This document shows positions 1 through 12,300 of a stretch of 64,000 nt of DNA, one piece after another. The notes under the pieces are model-generated. The model was not told the origin of the DNA, made no database searches, and worked only from the letters and a program-made list of their open reading frames with translations. Source of the stretch: Haematococcus lacustris (taxonomy: Eukaryota; Chlorophyta; Chlorophyceae; Chlamydomonadales; Haematococcaceae); the NCBI GenBank assembly GCA_030144725.1, contig JASKMD010000008.1:14422836-14486835 (forward strand), in the 5' to 3' direction. Within the stretch, counting starts at the first letter, position 1, and each line of letters begins with the position of its first letter. The position numbers and the translations under genes are program-made.

Positions 1-1588
<1,588 letters not shown>

Positions 1589-2699
1589 AGGGAGGGGCAT
1601 CACACGCCAGGGGCCAGTGACTGCCAGGGGCACAGCCGCAGGCCCGCTGGGTGCAGGCAGAGGGCACATGGCCTCGCAGCTGCCTCCGGCGTATGACGCA
1701 GCTGAGCCCTGACAGAGCGGCGCCCACCCACTTATGCCACACGGTCACACATTCCACAAAAAGAAGACGATGGAAAAGACGACTGAGGCAGAGCCGACGT
1801 GCATTCAGGGAGGCGCTTCCGTCTGGAGGGTCTTCCATCGCCTGCTCCCACCCCCTAGCCTGTATGTGAAGAGATCCCCTCAACTGCCATTTATAAACGC
1901 TGCCCTGGGTTTGTAGCTGGTGTCACATGTCCCACCACCTACCCTGTTCTGCATGTCACAGGTTTCACACTCCGCGTCACACCACTGCTAGCAACATAGA
2001 CAGGTGCTGGGGTGCTCTGATGTGGGGTGTGGCACAGGCAGCGAAGCCACTTGGACGCACGCTGCGGTGGGCTGTTGCTTGCCCCAACACAGCGTCATGG
2101 TGGGCGAGGATGGGCGAAGACCCGTGGGCAGGACTGGCCACAACCCACCTACCAGCCCACCCACCAGCCTGCTTGCCTACCCAGCCCCTACCCCTGCCCA
2201 GCTTGTTTCTGCCGTGCCCGGCCTGTAAAGGATGGCTGGGCAGGCAAGCGAGGGGCCAGACAGAGCCGCCAGCATACCCGCCAGGAGCTGCACCACCTGC
2301 TGGGTCTCAAACAGCCATATGGCATCCATGACTGACTAGCGTGGCTGGCAAGGATGGGACTGCACAGCTCCTGCTCAGCTGCAATGACATGAAGCAGACA
2401 AGGAAAGAAAGGAAGAACATGCCCTCGCCGTCAGGCGTGCAGAGGGAGGAGAGTAGCCCTGGGGCATACCCTTGCTACCCTCCCTTCAAAACAGACACAT
2501 AACCTGAGTTGAGATGCCGCGCTTTGGGCACATGCCTCCTGACAGAGTGAGAGAGCTCACTGTTCTAGCTGTCAGACCAGTAGTAGATGGGGCGGAGGCA
2601 GCAACAGTAGGATGTGGCGGAACTTGTGGAGGGCGGGGAGGAGCAAAGCTGGCAGGCGGTGTGCATGCAACGAGGAAGTCTGCCGAGCTATTCACACAT

Positions 2700-4600
2700 A
2701 GAGAGAAGCTGGGCTAATCGCTGCTGCGGCAAGAGAGGTCAGGAAAAGGCTTTCACGGCGGTGGCTTAGCTGAGCCTGCGTGTACGCATGAGGGTGTGCA
2801 GCCAGCAGTACTGCCGGGCATCCCACCCCTGATGCCTGGCTGCAGCTGCACTGGAACCAGATCAGACGGAGTGTGGGCTACTACGCACCACCTGCTCTGT
2901 TCAACCCTCGGCCAGGCAGGCAAGCCAGGAAGCCAGCTAAGAGTTTCACCAGCACCCATCACCATGTCCTTGCATGCTCGGCCCACACCCCGTGCGCAGG
3001 CTGCTATGTCGGCCTAGGATGCCCTGCTGCTGCCATGTCCAGGACGCCACGCCCAGGGCAGAGAAAGGGCAAGGCTACTGCTGCAGCAGGGTCAACATAG
3101 GCCCAGGCAGGACCCATTGGGGCACACAGCGGATGAAAGACTGGATACCCAAGGCCAAGCTGCAGCATCACAAGGTGCTCCAGAATCAGCGTGGCGATCT
3201 GATGTGCCGAGAGCTAGTAGGCTGGGTTAATCACGCAAAGTTGCTTCCTTATGCCAAGGTATGTGCTGTTAGCTGGCAAGGATGCTGAAGCAGCCAATGA
3301 TCCTGCCTCAACCCCTCCTCTCACCAGCTTGATGTCTGTTCCTCTGTGTACTGCATGCCTAGTCTTTTCGCCAGGATCAGGAAAAGATCCCAGTCATACC
3401 TGCACTTGCATGTAGTGCGCAGGGCAAGAGCTATCTCACTGTTTTGGGGTCGCACACGTGAGCAGGGCACCATTTACCCAGTATGTTGCTTTGTTTCAGG
3501 GTTGTAAAAACTAAAAGGGGCCCAGGATGAGACGCACACCCTGTCGCCAGAGAAAGTCCGTTGTTGGGTGCGGTTCCGTCGCAAGAAAGGGAGATGCGGT
3601 CTGTCGTAAAACGTACTGATAGATGCGGTCTGTCGGAAAACGCATTGCCGGACCTGTTCTATTAGCAGCAACTAAAGGCAGTAAAAGAGCCAATGCAAAG
3701 GAGTTGATGCAGCGGCATATTGGGTACATGATGCCGTGCCTATTTTGACGGTGATGCGAATCGCTGCTCAGGGTTTCGAAGTAACATGAGGGCTGTATGG
3801 ATCAAAGTTTCAGGCCGATTATTGTAATGAATTGGTGAGTGAGTTGATGGGGGTTGCTTGATGAATCCCTCCGCCGCATCACCCAGCTGTCCCTGCGGCC
3901 TCTCTAGTTTCAATGCAGTTGGCTCCTCGCCGCACGTGACTGGCTGACCAGGCATACACATATTGGGCAGTCAATACCGGTGCGGGTGTGCCTCCTGGCT
4001 GCCTCTAGGTGTGACTAGAGGCCCGTGCCTAAAGTCAGACCCTCCCAACTCTGATAAAACCTTTTTCACAAACATGTCATGGACATTCCGGCGCCGGGAA
4101 GTGTGCGATTGGCGTAACACCGTGCGGCATGCAATGAACGCTCAGTCTGCTATACGCCCGTAATGCCAGGAACCCCGTAAACGAAAAAAGTGCGCCCACC
4201 AATCAGCCGGTCGCTCTCACGACATCGCGCAGCGCAAGTGCATTGTGGAGGTGCTTCGCAATGGCGTGGTGGACTCCTTAGGCTCTAAAGGCAAGTACAG
4301 CCGGCGGTACTAATTCCTCCCGGCTCAATGAACCCGACGTTGTTTCCTTTGCGTAGGCGCGCAACTAGTCATATTTCTTTAGGATTGTTGGGCCCAAATG
4401 GTCCTACAGCCTAGAAGTGCCTCTGAACTGGAGGTGAGGACTGACATGTCAAGCTGTCAAGGCTACACGAAGCTTGCTTTTGTGTCCCAACGTTAAATGA
4501 AGTATGATGTCCCGTCCTTGGTGCATCTCTCAGTGTAGGAATAGCATAAGTTTCCATGAAGTATTTCACCTTGTGCATAGCTACTCTCACCACCTTGTGA
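2700..4600. other. Gene-poor region with small direct repeats
   Basis: No convincing gene. It holds a 24-bp direct repeat (3592-3615 and 3621-3644, period 29, with a weaker third unit just upstream at about 3567). It also has a short plus-strand reading frame ending KGKYSRRY with a stop at about 4312 that could be a relic exon. Base composition is visibly less GC-rich than the surrounding genes. Confidence 0.5.
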
Positions 4601-4883
4601 ATGGCTGGCGGTTGTTCCAGGAGCTCCCAATCTCAACCGCCACCGCCAACACCAACCCCACCACCACAGTCACCACCACCTCCTAGCCTACCACCACCTC
4701 CTCACCCCACCCCACCCCACCCCACCCTACTACCCACCTACTTCTCTCCTCCCCTTCACCTCCCCCCTGATATCGCAGCCCTCTCTACCCTACCCCGCAG
4801 CCAAGAGCAAGCCCCCTCACCCTTCACCAACCTGCCGGTGAGTGGCTGAAATGCAGCATCACTTGGCCCAACCCTGCCCTGCG

Positions 4884-5011
4884 CCATGTGCCAGCCCAGC
4901 CCAGCCCAGCCTAGCCCAGCCCAGCCCAGCCCAGCCCAGCCCAGCCCAGCCCAGCCCAGCCCAGCCCAGCCCAGCCCAGCCCAGCCCAGCCCAGCCCAGC
5001 CCAGCCCAGCC
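4884..5011. repeat. (CCCAG)n pentanucleotide array
   Basis: About 25 units of CCCAG with one variant unit near the start, in the region 5' of the coiled-coil ORF and probably in an intron or leader. The segments around 4570-4700 and 5300-5400, either side of it, resemble each other (CATAGCTAC, then GGCGGTTGTTCC/GGCGACTGTTGC, then a proline-codon tract), suggesting an internal duplication. Confidence 0.95.
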
Positions 5012-5449
5012 ATGGGGAGGTAACCGCAATCACACCCCTTATTTGTTGCAGGTCTGACGATCCTCTTGGCTCCTGCCCCTTGGCCTCTATCTCCTTCCCT
5101 CTCCGGTCCTACCACCACTTCCAAGGCCGCCACCCATCCGATCCACCCATCAAGGTAAGGATTGACATGTGCAAGCCTGTGTACCTTGCACGCAGCGTGT
5201 TATATTGCTTGAAATGACTATGTAATTTGCATAGCAAGCATGTTGTATGCATGGCATGCATAGTAGAATGATCTGCCCTTGCTACCGTTGCAATTGTAAT
5301 CACCTCGTGCATAGCTACCCCCCAACACCATGGTTGGCGACTGTTGCAGGACCTAAACCAATCTCTGCCGCCACCATCACCACCATCACCACCTAGCCTA
5401 GCTCCGCCAACCGCCTCCCCTGATCTGCCCAGCCTCAGCCAGCCACCTT

Positions 5450-5983
5450 ATGGGTTGCTACAGCAAACGCATGAAGGCCATCAAAGCCAATGGTGCTCGG
5501 GGGAGTGCTTGTGCAAAAGCAGCTCGGCAACAAGATGCTCTCATGTCTGAGCTTGAAGAGGCCACATCTCAGCTTCGCTCATGCCAGAGTGTCAACATGC
5601 GCACCGCCACCGACCTACAAGTGTGCCAAGAGCGATTGCACCAGTCCCAGCAAGCGCTGCAGCAGTCTGAGAACGAGGTGCTTGGCTTGCAAGTGTCTTT
5701 GCATCGCTGCCGATCAGAACTTTCAGCTACAAAACTAGAGCTGGCAGCATGTAAGAGCAAGGTCAAGAGCATGGGGACCCAGCTGGCAGCCATGCGGGCC
5801 CAGCTAGCAACAGCGAAGAGGGCCATGCCCGAGGACGTGCGTGTCAAAATGTCCTGGCTGCAACGCAATGAGGTGTCACTCTACACCGCTGGTGGACCGT
5901 GGACCGAGAGCACCGTGGACCGAACCGGTGGTGATGTCCGAAACCGCCAGAACGAAGACTGCTCATATGCACACATGCTCTAG
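5450..5983 (+). CDS. Small coiled-coil protein, unidentified
   Basis: 177 codons from ATG to TAG. After a short basic start (MGCYSKRMKAIKANG), residues about 25-130 are a heptad-rich coiled coil full of Gln, Leu, Glu, Ser and Lys. The C-terminus after VKMSWLQRNEVSLY is not helical. A proline-codon-rich stretch precedes the ATG, and a splice donor-like GTAAGG lies at about 5155, so upstream exons are likely. The ORF at 36188 has the same plan (MG start, basic stretch, Ala-rich turn, coiled coil, proline-rich sequence upstream). This suggests a small repeated gene family, possibly tied to a mobile element. I recognise no named family. Confidence 0.5.
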   Translation: MGCYSKRMKAIKANGARGSACAKAARQQDALMSELEEATSQLRSCQSVNMRTATDLQVCQERLHQSQQALQQSENEVLGLQVSLHRCRSELSATKLELAACKSKVKSMGTQLAAMRAQLATAKRAMPEDVRVKMSWLQRNEVSLYTAGGPWTESTVDRTGGDVRNRQNEDCSYAHML

Positions 5984-6262
5984 CTAAAACGAATACGGGG
6001 CGTAGACAGCGAAACGAGCAGAAAAGGCTTGAGTATGAAGAGTCCCGCGGTCAGTTTGACTATCAGGCCACATAGTCTACTGTAGTCAAATGTGAAGGGT
6101 GCACATAGTGTCTTGTTGAACCGCTAGAGCATACAACTACTCCGTCTTACGCGTGACAGCGCGAGCGACAAGCTAACCGATGCTAAGAAGTAGGCAGTTG
6201 TCCTAATCGCAGCATTAGCAGTGGTGTGGGTGCGTTAAAGAAGCATTTCAGCTTCTTAGGTT

Positions 6263-7042
6263 TCAAACTCGCGGTTCCGGCCATCGCAACACAAAGCGCG
6301 ATTGCACACATACTTGCGTATGCGTCATCACGGCAGGAAGGTCGAGGGTGGAGGAGGCGTGCATGGTGATATCTGCCCACAAAATGTATGCCAGGTTCAC
6401 GCCCAGGTGCATTATGTACACATTCAATAGAGCTGAGGACAGGCATTCCGTGTAGCCAAGCGAGTCCTCTACACACTGGTGTGCTTCGATGCTCAATCGG
6501 CATCCTGAGCGAGAAATAAACCTCATGTAAAGGACACACCCTCTTTTCAAGAGAGTTGGGAGGCTCTGACCTAAAGCAATCCTAGTGAGGCCCTCCCTGG
6601 GGAGCCGCCAGAGTCCTTCAAGTGTGGGGGTTGAGGGATAGGGTCCAAGTGAAGAGTCAGTAGTACTGGGAGGTGGTGGAGCCAAGTGGCTGGGTATGGT
6701 TATTGATTCAGGCCCAAGAAAAGAGCTGACAATTGAGCATTGACATGTGTCCTTGCAGGTGGCTGCAGAACGATCCCAGGTTAGGGGCTTGATGTGCCCA
6801 CCACACCCCTGCAGGTTCCCCCCCCATGGCCACGCCCCACCGAGCTGTGTTGATGGGAAGGCTGCCCAGCCATGCCAAAGCCAGGGAGTCCAGTCTAGAA
6901 GTGGGTATACGCGCCCGACGAGGCCCTGTTGCGCAAGTGGCGGCGCAAGTGGCGGTGACAGCCAGCTACAGCTAGTCCACCGCAACATAATATGACTGAA
7001 CCCCACACAAAGGGTGTGTGCGTGATGACACCAGATGGGCAA
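6263..7042 (-). CDS. Hypothetical ORF with one hydrophobic segment
   Basis: An open frame of 259 codons in DNA of moderate GC. The part at 6560-6330 contains GCVLYMRFISRSGCR and a hydrophobic stretch around ALLNVYIMHLGVNLAYILW. It resembles no family I know, and the first half looks like untranslated sequence. It lies just downstream of the MATE stop codon, so part of it may be 3' UTR or an unrelated relic. Confidence 0.2.
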   Translation of the reverse strand: MPIWCHHAHTLCVGFSHIMLRWTSCSWLSPPLAPPLAQQGLVGRVYPLLDWTPWLWHGWAAFPSTQLGGAWPWGGNLQGCGGHIKPLTWDRSAATCKDTCQCSIVSSFLGPESITIPSHLAPPPPSTTDSSLGPYPSTPTLEGLWRLPREGLTRIALGQSLPTLLKRGCVLYMRFISRSGCRLSIEAHQCVEDSLGYTECLSSALLNVYIMHLGVNLAYILWADITMHASSTLDLPAVMTHTQVCVQSRFVLRWPEPRV

Positions 7043-7527
7043 TTGTAGCCTTTACAATGATGAGGTCGCAGCCTGTGCTCGATTACAACTTTGCTCTCAA
7101 TGCATTCGATGTCGCTCAGGTCAGCAACAGAGATGACGCGTCGCAGTCGCTATGAAGCCAAGCACTGCTGTGCAGTGCATCAAGGAGCTCATGTTGCAAC
7201 ATTGAGGGCTGGGCTGGCATGCAATGCTGGCGCCACGGGCTGCATTGTGGCGCTCATGTCCTGCAGCATACTTTTAGAGCGCTGTACTTCGGCCTCCCAA
7301 TCAAGCCTGCAAGCAAATGCAGGCACAGCTGTCGTCCCAATTACTGCAGTAATGCATCAATTACTTTGGGCTCCATCCAGTGCAGATACAGTCTTTTTTG
7401 CCAACGACTAACCATCAGGGAGATGCAGCCAGATGGGGGCCATGCAGCCATCAAAGTGGCTCGTGCAAAGCTCATGATTTCACTGCTGCTACCCAAGGGC
7501 TGCCTGACTCTGATTGACCACTGCCTG

Positions 7528-9284
7528 TCAGCTTCCTGACCCTTGCGCACCCAGGTGCCAGCTCGCCCACCTAGCAAAGATTGTGGAGCAGAGCAGAGCC
7601 TGGGTGAGGGACGCCAGGCCAGAAGCGGCGACAAAGCCCTTAGGGCCCAGGCCTAACTTGATGCCCAGGAAGTAGGCCAGAGGCACCCCCAGCAGCCTGC
7701 AGCAGCGTGAGCCGCACGAACCGGGTCAGCAGGCCAGGGCCAGGGAGGTCCCAGGGGGAACGCCGCCGCCGCCGCAGCAGCAGCAGCAGGGCCTGAGGTG
7801 CAAGCTTGGGGTGGCAAGTAACGTTGCACTGTGGAAGGGCAGCAGAGAGGCAGTGGGAGGGGCGGCAAGAGGGGGCGGCAGGAGAGTGGAGTGTGAGCTG
7901 GGTCAGCTGAGCCTTGAGGGAGGGGTGGGGCTAGGTCTAGGTCCAGGTGCGCACCAGTAGGAGCACAGCTGCAGGCGCGCACCCAGGGCCTGGCGCCCAC
8001 ACGCCCTCAGCACACCATTCAGCACCACGTTTACACCGTCAACTGCGTCAACAGGGAGCAGGCGGGCAGCAGGCAGGTGGGCAGCAGGCAGGTGGGCAGC
8101 AGGCAGGTGGGCAGCAGGCAGGTGGGCAGCAGGCAGGCGGGCAGGCAGGCAGACAGGCAGGCACACTGCAACCGAGGTGAGCTTGCAAGAAGCTGGACAA
8201 TGGCCATACTGCTACCACACCGCTCAAGCTCGAAAGTCATGCAGTTGAGTGTGGAAGCGGCTGGTCTGGCGGTGATGGCGGCATCGCCCACATCATCGTC
8301 ACCATCCTGTCATGGCATTCCCCAGACATGCTTGGGTAATGATGGCTGACCTCCTCATCATCATCATCATCATCATCATTTTCATTATCACCATCCGTCA
8401 TGCCATTCCCCAGACACGTGCATCAGGCTACCTCCAAAGCCAGCGTCACCCACAGACGATGTTGAGCGCCAGTATGGGGACCACGCCCCGGGCTATGTGC
8501 ATGACAGCTGCGTCAGAGCAGAAGAAGGCCACGATGTGGTGGCTGAAGGTGGCAATCAGCGCTGCCAGCACCAGCTGCTGGAGCAACACCAGCATCATGC
8601 CGGTGCGGAAGTAGGACTGCGAGGGCGTGGCAGCAGCAGCAGCAGCAGCAGCGGCCGGTGCCTAGCAGGCCTGGCCTCCTCTCACCTTTACTCCCTACCT
8701 TTACAATTTGATGTGGGCCCTGGGTCTGTATGAGGCCATGACTCATCAATCAAAACAACAGCTTGCATGCACTGCGGGCACTGGCCCCTCACCTGGTCTG
8801 GCAGTGCGTCCTCACACGATGATACACAATCGTATGCCACTGCACACCACATGCCTGGCCCCATCCCAAACCATCAAACACCTTTCCCAGGTGTAGCGAC
8901 AGAGACCAGCAGGTTACCCTCACCCCCTCACACTTTCCACTTCCTCCCCCTCACCCCCTCACCCCTTCCCCCCGGGCCCCCCTGGTCCCCTCCCCATTGC
9001 CACTGCTGCCTGCCCTCCACCACCACCCCCCACGCATGCCCACCCACCTCTCATTCTCTGCCCCCCGCCCCCCACCCCACCCCACCTGGGCTAGGGCCGC
9101 CTGTCCAGCCCCCAGGGCGTTGGCCACTCTTGTGCAGGTGGCACTGGCTAGGGACTACGGCAGCATTGGCAGCAGACAGCGCTGACCTGCCTATCACTCT
9201 CCTGTCACTCCTCCTCGCCATGGCCTGCACCCCCCAGCAAAAGCACTCCCAGCAGCACCAGCAGCAGCACCAGCCATCCATGCG

Positions 9285-9365
<81 letters not shown>

Positions 9366-12300
9366 GCAGCGGCAGCCACCAGGTATCCCCACAGCTCTTC
9401 GGCACAGAGTCAGGAAGCAAGAAGGGGTGGGAGGGTAGCAAGGGCATGCCCCGAGGCTACTCTCCTGCCTCAATGCACGTCCAACGACGAGGGCATAGCA
9501 TTGCTTCCTTTCAGCCAGCCAGGGGTGGTAAGGGCCAGGCACCCCACCACCCAGGACGCCGGGCAGCCATCCTTGCAGCAGCAGCAGCAGCAACAACAGC
9601 AGCGACAGCAGCAGCGACAGCAGCCATCCATGCAGCAGCAGCAGCAGCAGCCGCCAGCCATCCCCCCAGCTCTCTGGCGCAGGGTTAACAGGCTGGGGTG
9701 GTAAGAGAGTAGCCAGGGCATGCCCCGGAAGGGCCAGGCACCTGGGGGAAGGTGTATGCCCAGCCTGACACGGCCAGGCCAATGCCCAGCACCGCCACCA
9801 CCACGTCAGCAGTGGCCAGGGTCCCTGCGTCAGGGCGCAACGGGCGCAGGGACAGCATGGGGCTTGGTTGCGTCAGGCTGGGGCGAGGCTGAGGGCAAGG
9901 GCAGGTGACAAGGAGGTGAAGGTGAGGGGCGGAGGGGTGGGTGAGGGCAAGGGTGGGTGAGGGCAAGTGTGGGTGAGGGCAAGGGTGGGTGAGGGCAAGG
10001 GTGGGTGAGGGCAAGGGTGGGTGAGGGCAAGGGTGGGTGAGGGCAAGGGTGGGTGAGGGCAAGGGTGGGTGAGGGCAAGGGTGGGTGAGGGCAAGGGTGG
10101 GTGAGGGCAAGGGTGGGTGAGGGCAAGGGTGGGTGAGGGCAAGGGTGGGTGAGGGCAAGGGTGGGTGAGGGCAAGGGTGGGTGAGGGGCTGCGCGGGCAC
10201 GTGGAGCAGGGGCCTGGAAGGCGGAGCTGGGTGGCGAGGAAGCTGGGTGGCAGCTGTGAGTGTGTGGACCAGAAGTGAAAAGACAGTGATGCCGGGCGGA
10301 ACAGGGTCCTGAGAGGTGGCAGCACCCTGCTTGCAGTGGGGAGGTGGGGATGAGGTGGGAGACTGTGGCGCGGAGCAGGCTCAGCAGGAGGGAGAGGGAG
10401 AGTACACGGCAGCCTAGCTGGACAACAGGTCAGCAGTGGGCGCCAACAACCTTGGGCCGCCCAGTGGGCCTATGTGGGCCTATGTGGGTGTGAGCCTATG
10501 TGGGCCTATGTGTGCCTATGTAGCCTATGTAGCAGTGCAGGGGTCAAGGTGAAGAGGGTCAGGGTGAGGGGGTGAGGGGTGAGGGGGTGAGGGGGTGAGG
10601 GGGTTGGCTTCGGCCGCTGCCACTGCCACCGTGATGGCGGTCACTGCGACATCAGGGCATCAGGCGCTGCCAGGCCACAGCAGCAGCCACTGGACCACAA
10701 CCATGACACCAGCTGCCCCTCTGTCAGGCTGTGCACATCATGACATCCTGACACCCTGTGCACATCCATCACACTAGCCATCACTCCACCCGGCCTTCTG
10801 GCTCTTGGCTGGGCCAGCCCCTGCCATGCGGGCCAGCCCCTGCCATGCGGGCCCCACCTGCCATGAGGACGTTGGCCTCGTAGGCCCACCACTCCAGCAG
10901 TGTCATGGCGGCACTGGGCGCACCGTACTTGATGTACTGCCAGCAGCCACGAGCGTCAGCAACCTCACCCCAGCCGCCCAGCCCTGACAGCAAGCCTCCC
11001 TTGACTGCCTGCGGGGGAGTGTGGGCTCTGCTTGCTGCAGGGCCCGTGTAGTGGGATGAGGGGGTCCCTGTCCCTGTCCCTGTCCCTGTCCAGGAAGTGA
11101 GGAGATGGCAGAGGAAGGGGAACAGCAGGCAGCGACGAGGACAGGGTCAGGGTCAGGGTCAGGGTCAGGGTCAGGGTCAGGGTCAGGGCAGGAGGTGTAG
11201 GAGGTGGGTCAGGTGCAGCCCAGCAGCTCTGACGCTGCCCTGCACCCCTGCAGTGCTGGACCCACCTGGGGCATGTGGTCCACTGCTGCTGCTGCCTCTG
11301 GCCCTGACTCCGCAAGAGGGGGGAGCAAACGCTGGCGCAGCTCCGCCTGGCCGCTGCTGCTGCTGCCGCCCTTCTCTCCGCCTGCCTTGTCCAGGTAGGT
11401 TGTAATGATGCTGCTGCTGCTGCTGCTGCTGGCTGCTGGCTGGCTAGGGCTGTGTGGGTGGGGTTGAGGCGGCTGCAGCAGGGCGTCCCCTCGCCAGGCG
11501 ATCCAGCCCACCAACAGCAGCGCGTTGACTAGCTTGCAGCAGGCGTAAGCGTAGGCAGCGCCCTCAAGGCCCAGGCCGCACCTGGGCAAGCAGGTGGCTG
11601 GGCATCAGGGCTGACATGCTGAACATTGGACATTTCTTACAGCTGTTGCTGCTGCTGTGGCAGCAGCTGTTGATACAGTTGCTCTGTTCTAATGGTACAC
11701 AGTGGTCAGGGTCAAGGTCAAGGTCAAGGTCAAGGTCAGGGTCCAGGTCAGGGTCAGGGTCAGGGTCATGCATGGAGAGATTACTCATGCAGCTCACACC
11801 TAACATGTTAGGGCAGCAGCGCCTGTCTAGCTGTCAGGCTATCTGGCTGTCTGGTCCTATGTGGCTCACTTGAACATGAGGAGGAAATACAAGGGAGGGC
11901 CCAGCACTGCCGTCACGCCCTTGGCCAGGGTGGTGGGGCGCACGTTGCCAGTGGCCACCAGGAAGGACTGGAGGCACTCCGCCAGCACGTACACGAACAG
12001 CGAGGGACCCAGAGCCTGGCAGCAGGGGAGGCAGGGCAGGCAGAGGCAGGGGTGGTGCTGGTGGTAGGTGACTCAAGCACAGGGGCTGGTGAAAGCCATG
12101 GCCCTGCTCATGAAGTGGGGTGGGGCAGGCGCCTCAAAGGCCGCACCTGGAAAAATTGCTGCTGCTGCTGCTGCTGCTGCTGCTGAGCTCAAGCATCCAG
12201 CTAGCTGTGGGAAGTTTCCCAGTCTGCCCCTAGGGCCAAGTCCACCATGCCGTTGCTCACTACGCTGACAGGCAAGCGAGTGTTGGGGCAGCGTGTCTAA

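Noticed and set aside
9194..9379. Poly-Ala, poly-Leu, poly-Cys and poly-Gln frames
   Set aside because: All frames of a CAG array in a MATE intron. The ATCTRVANALGAG exon lies outside it and uses another frame context.
9927..10190. CRISPR-like array
   Set aside because: The 16-bp units are directly adjacent with no unique spacers, in a eukaryotic intron.
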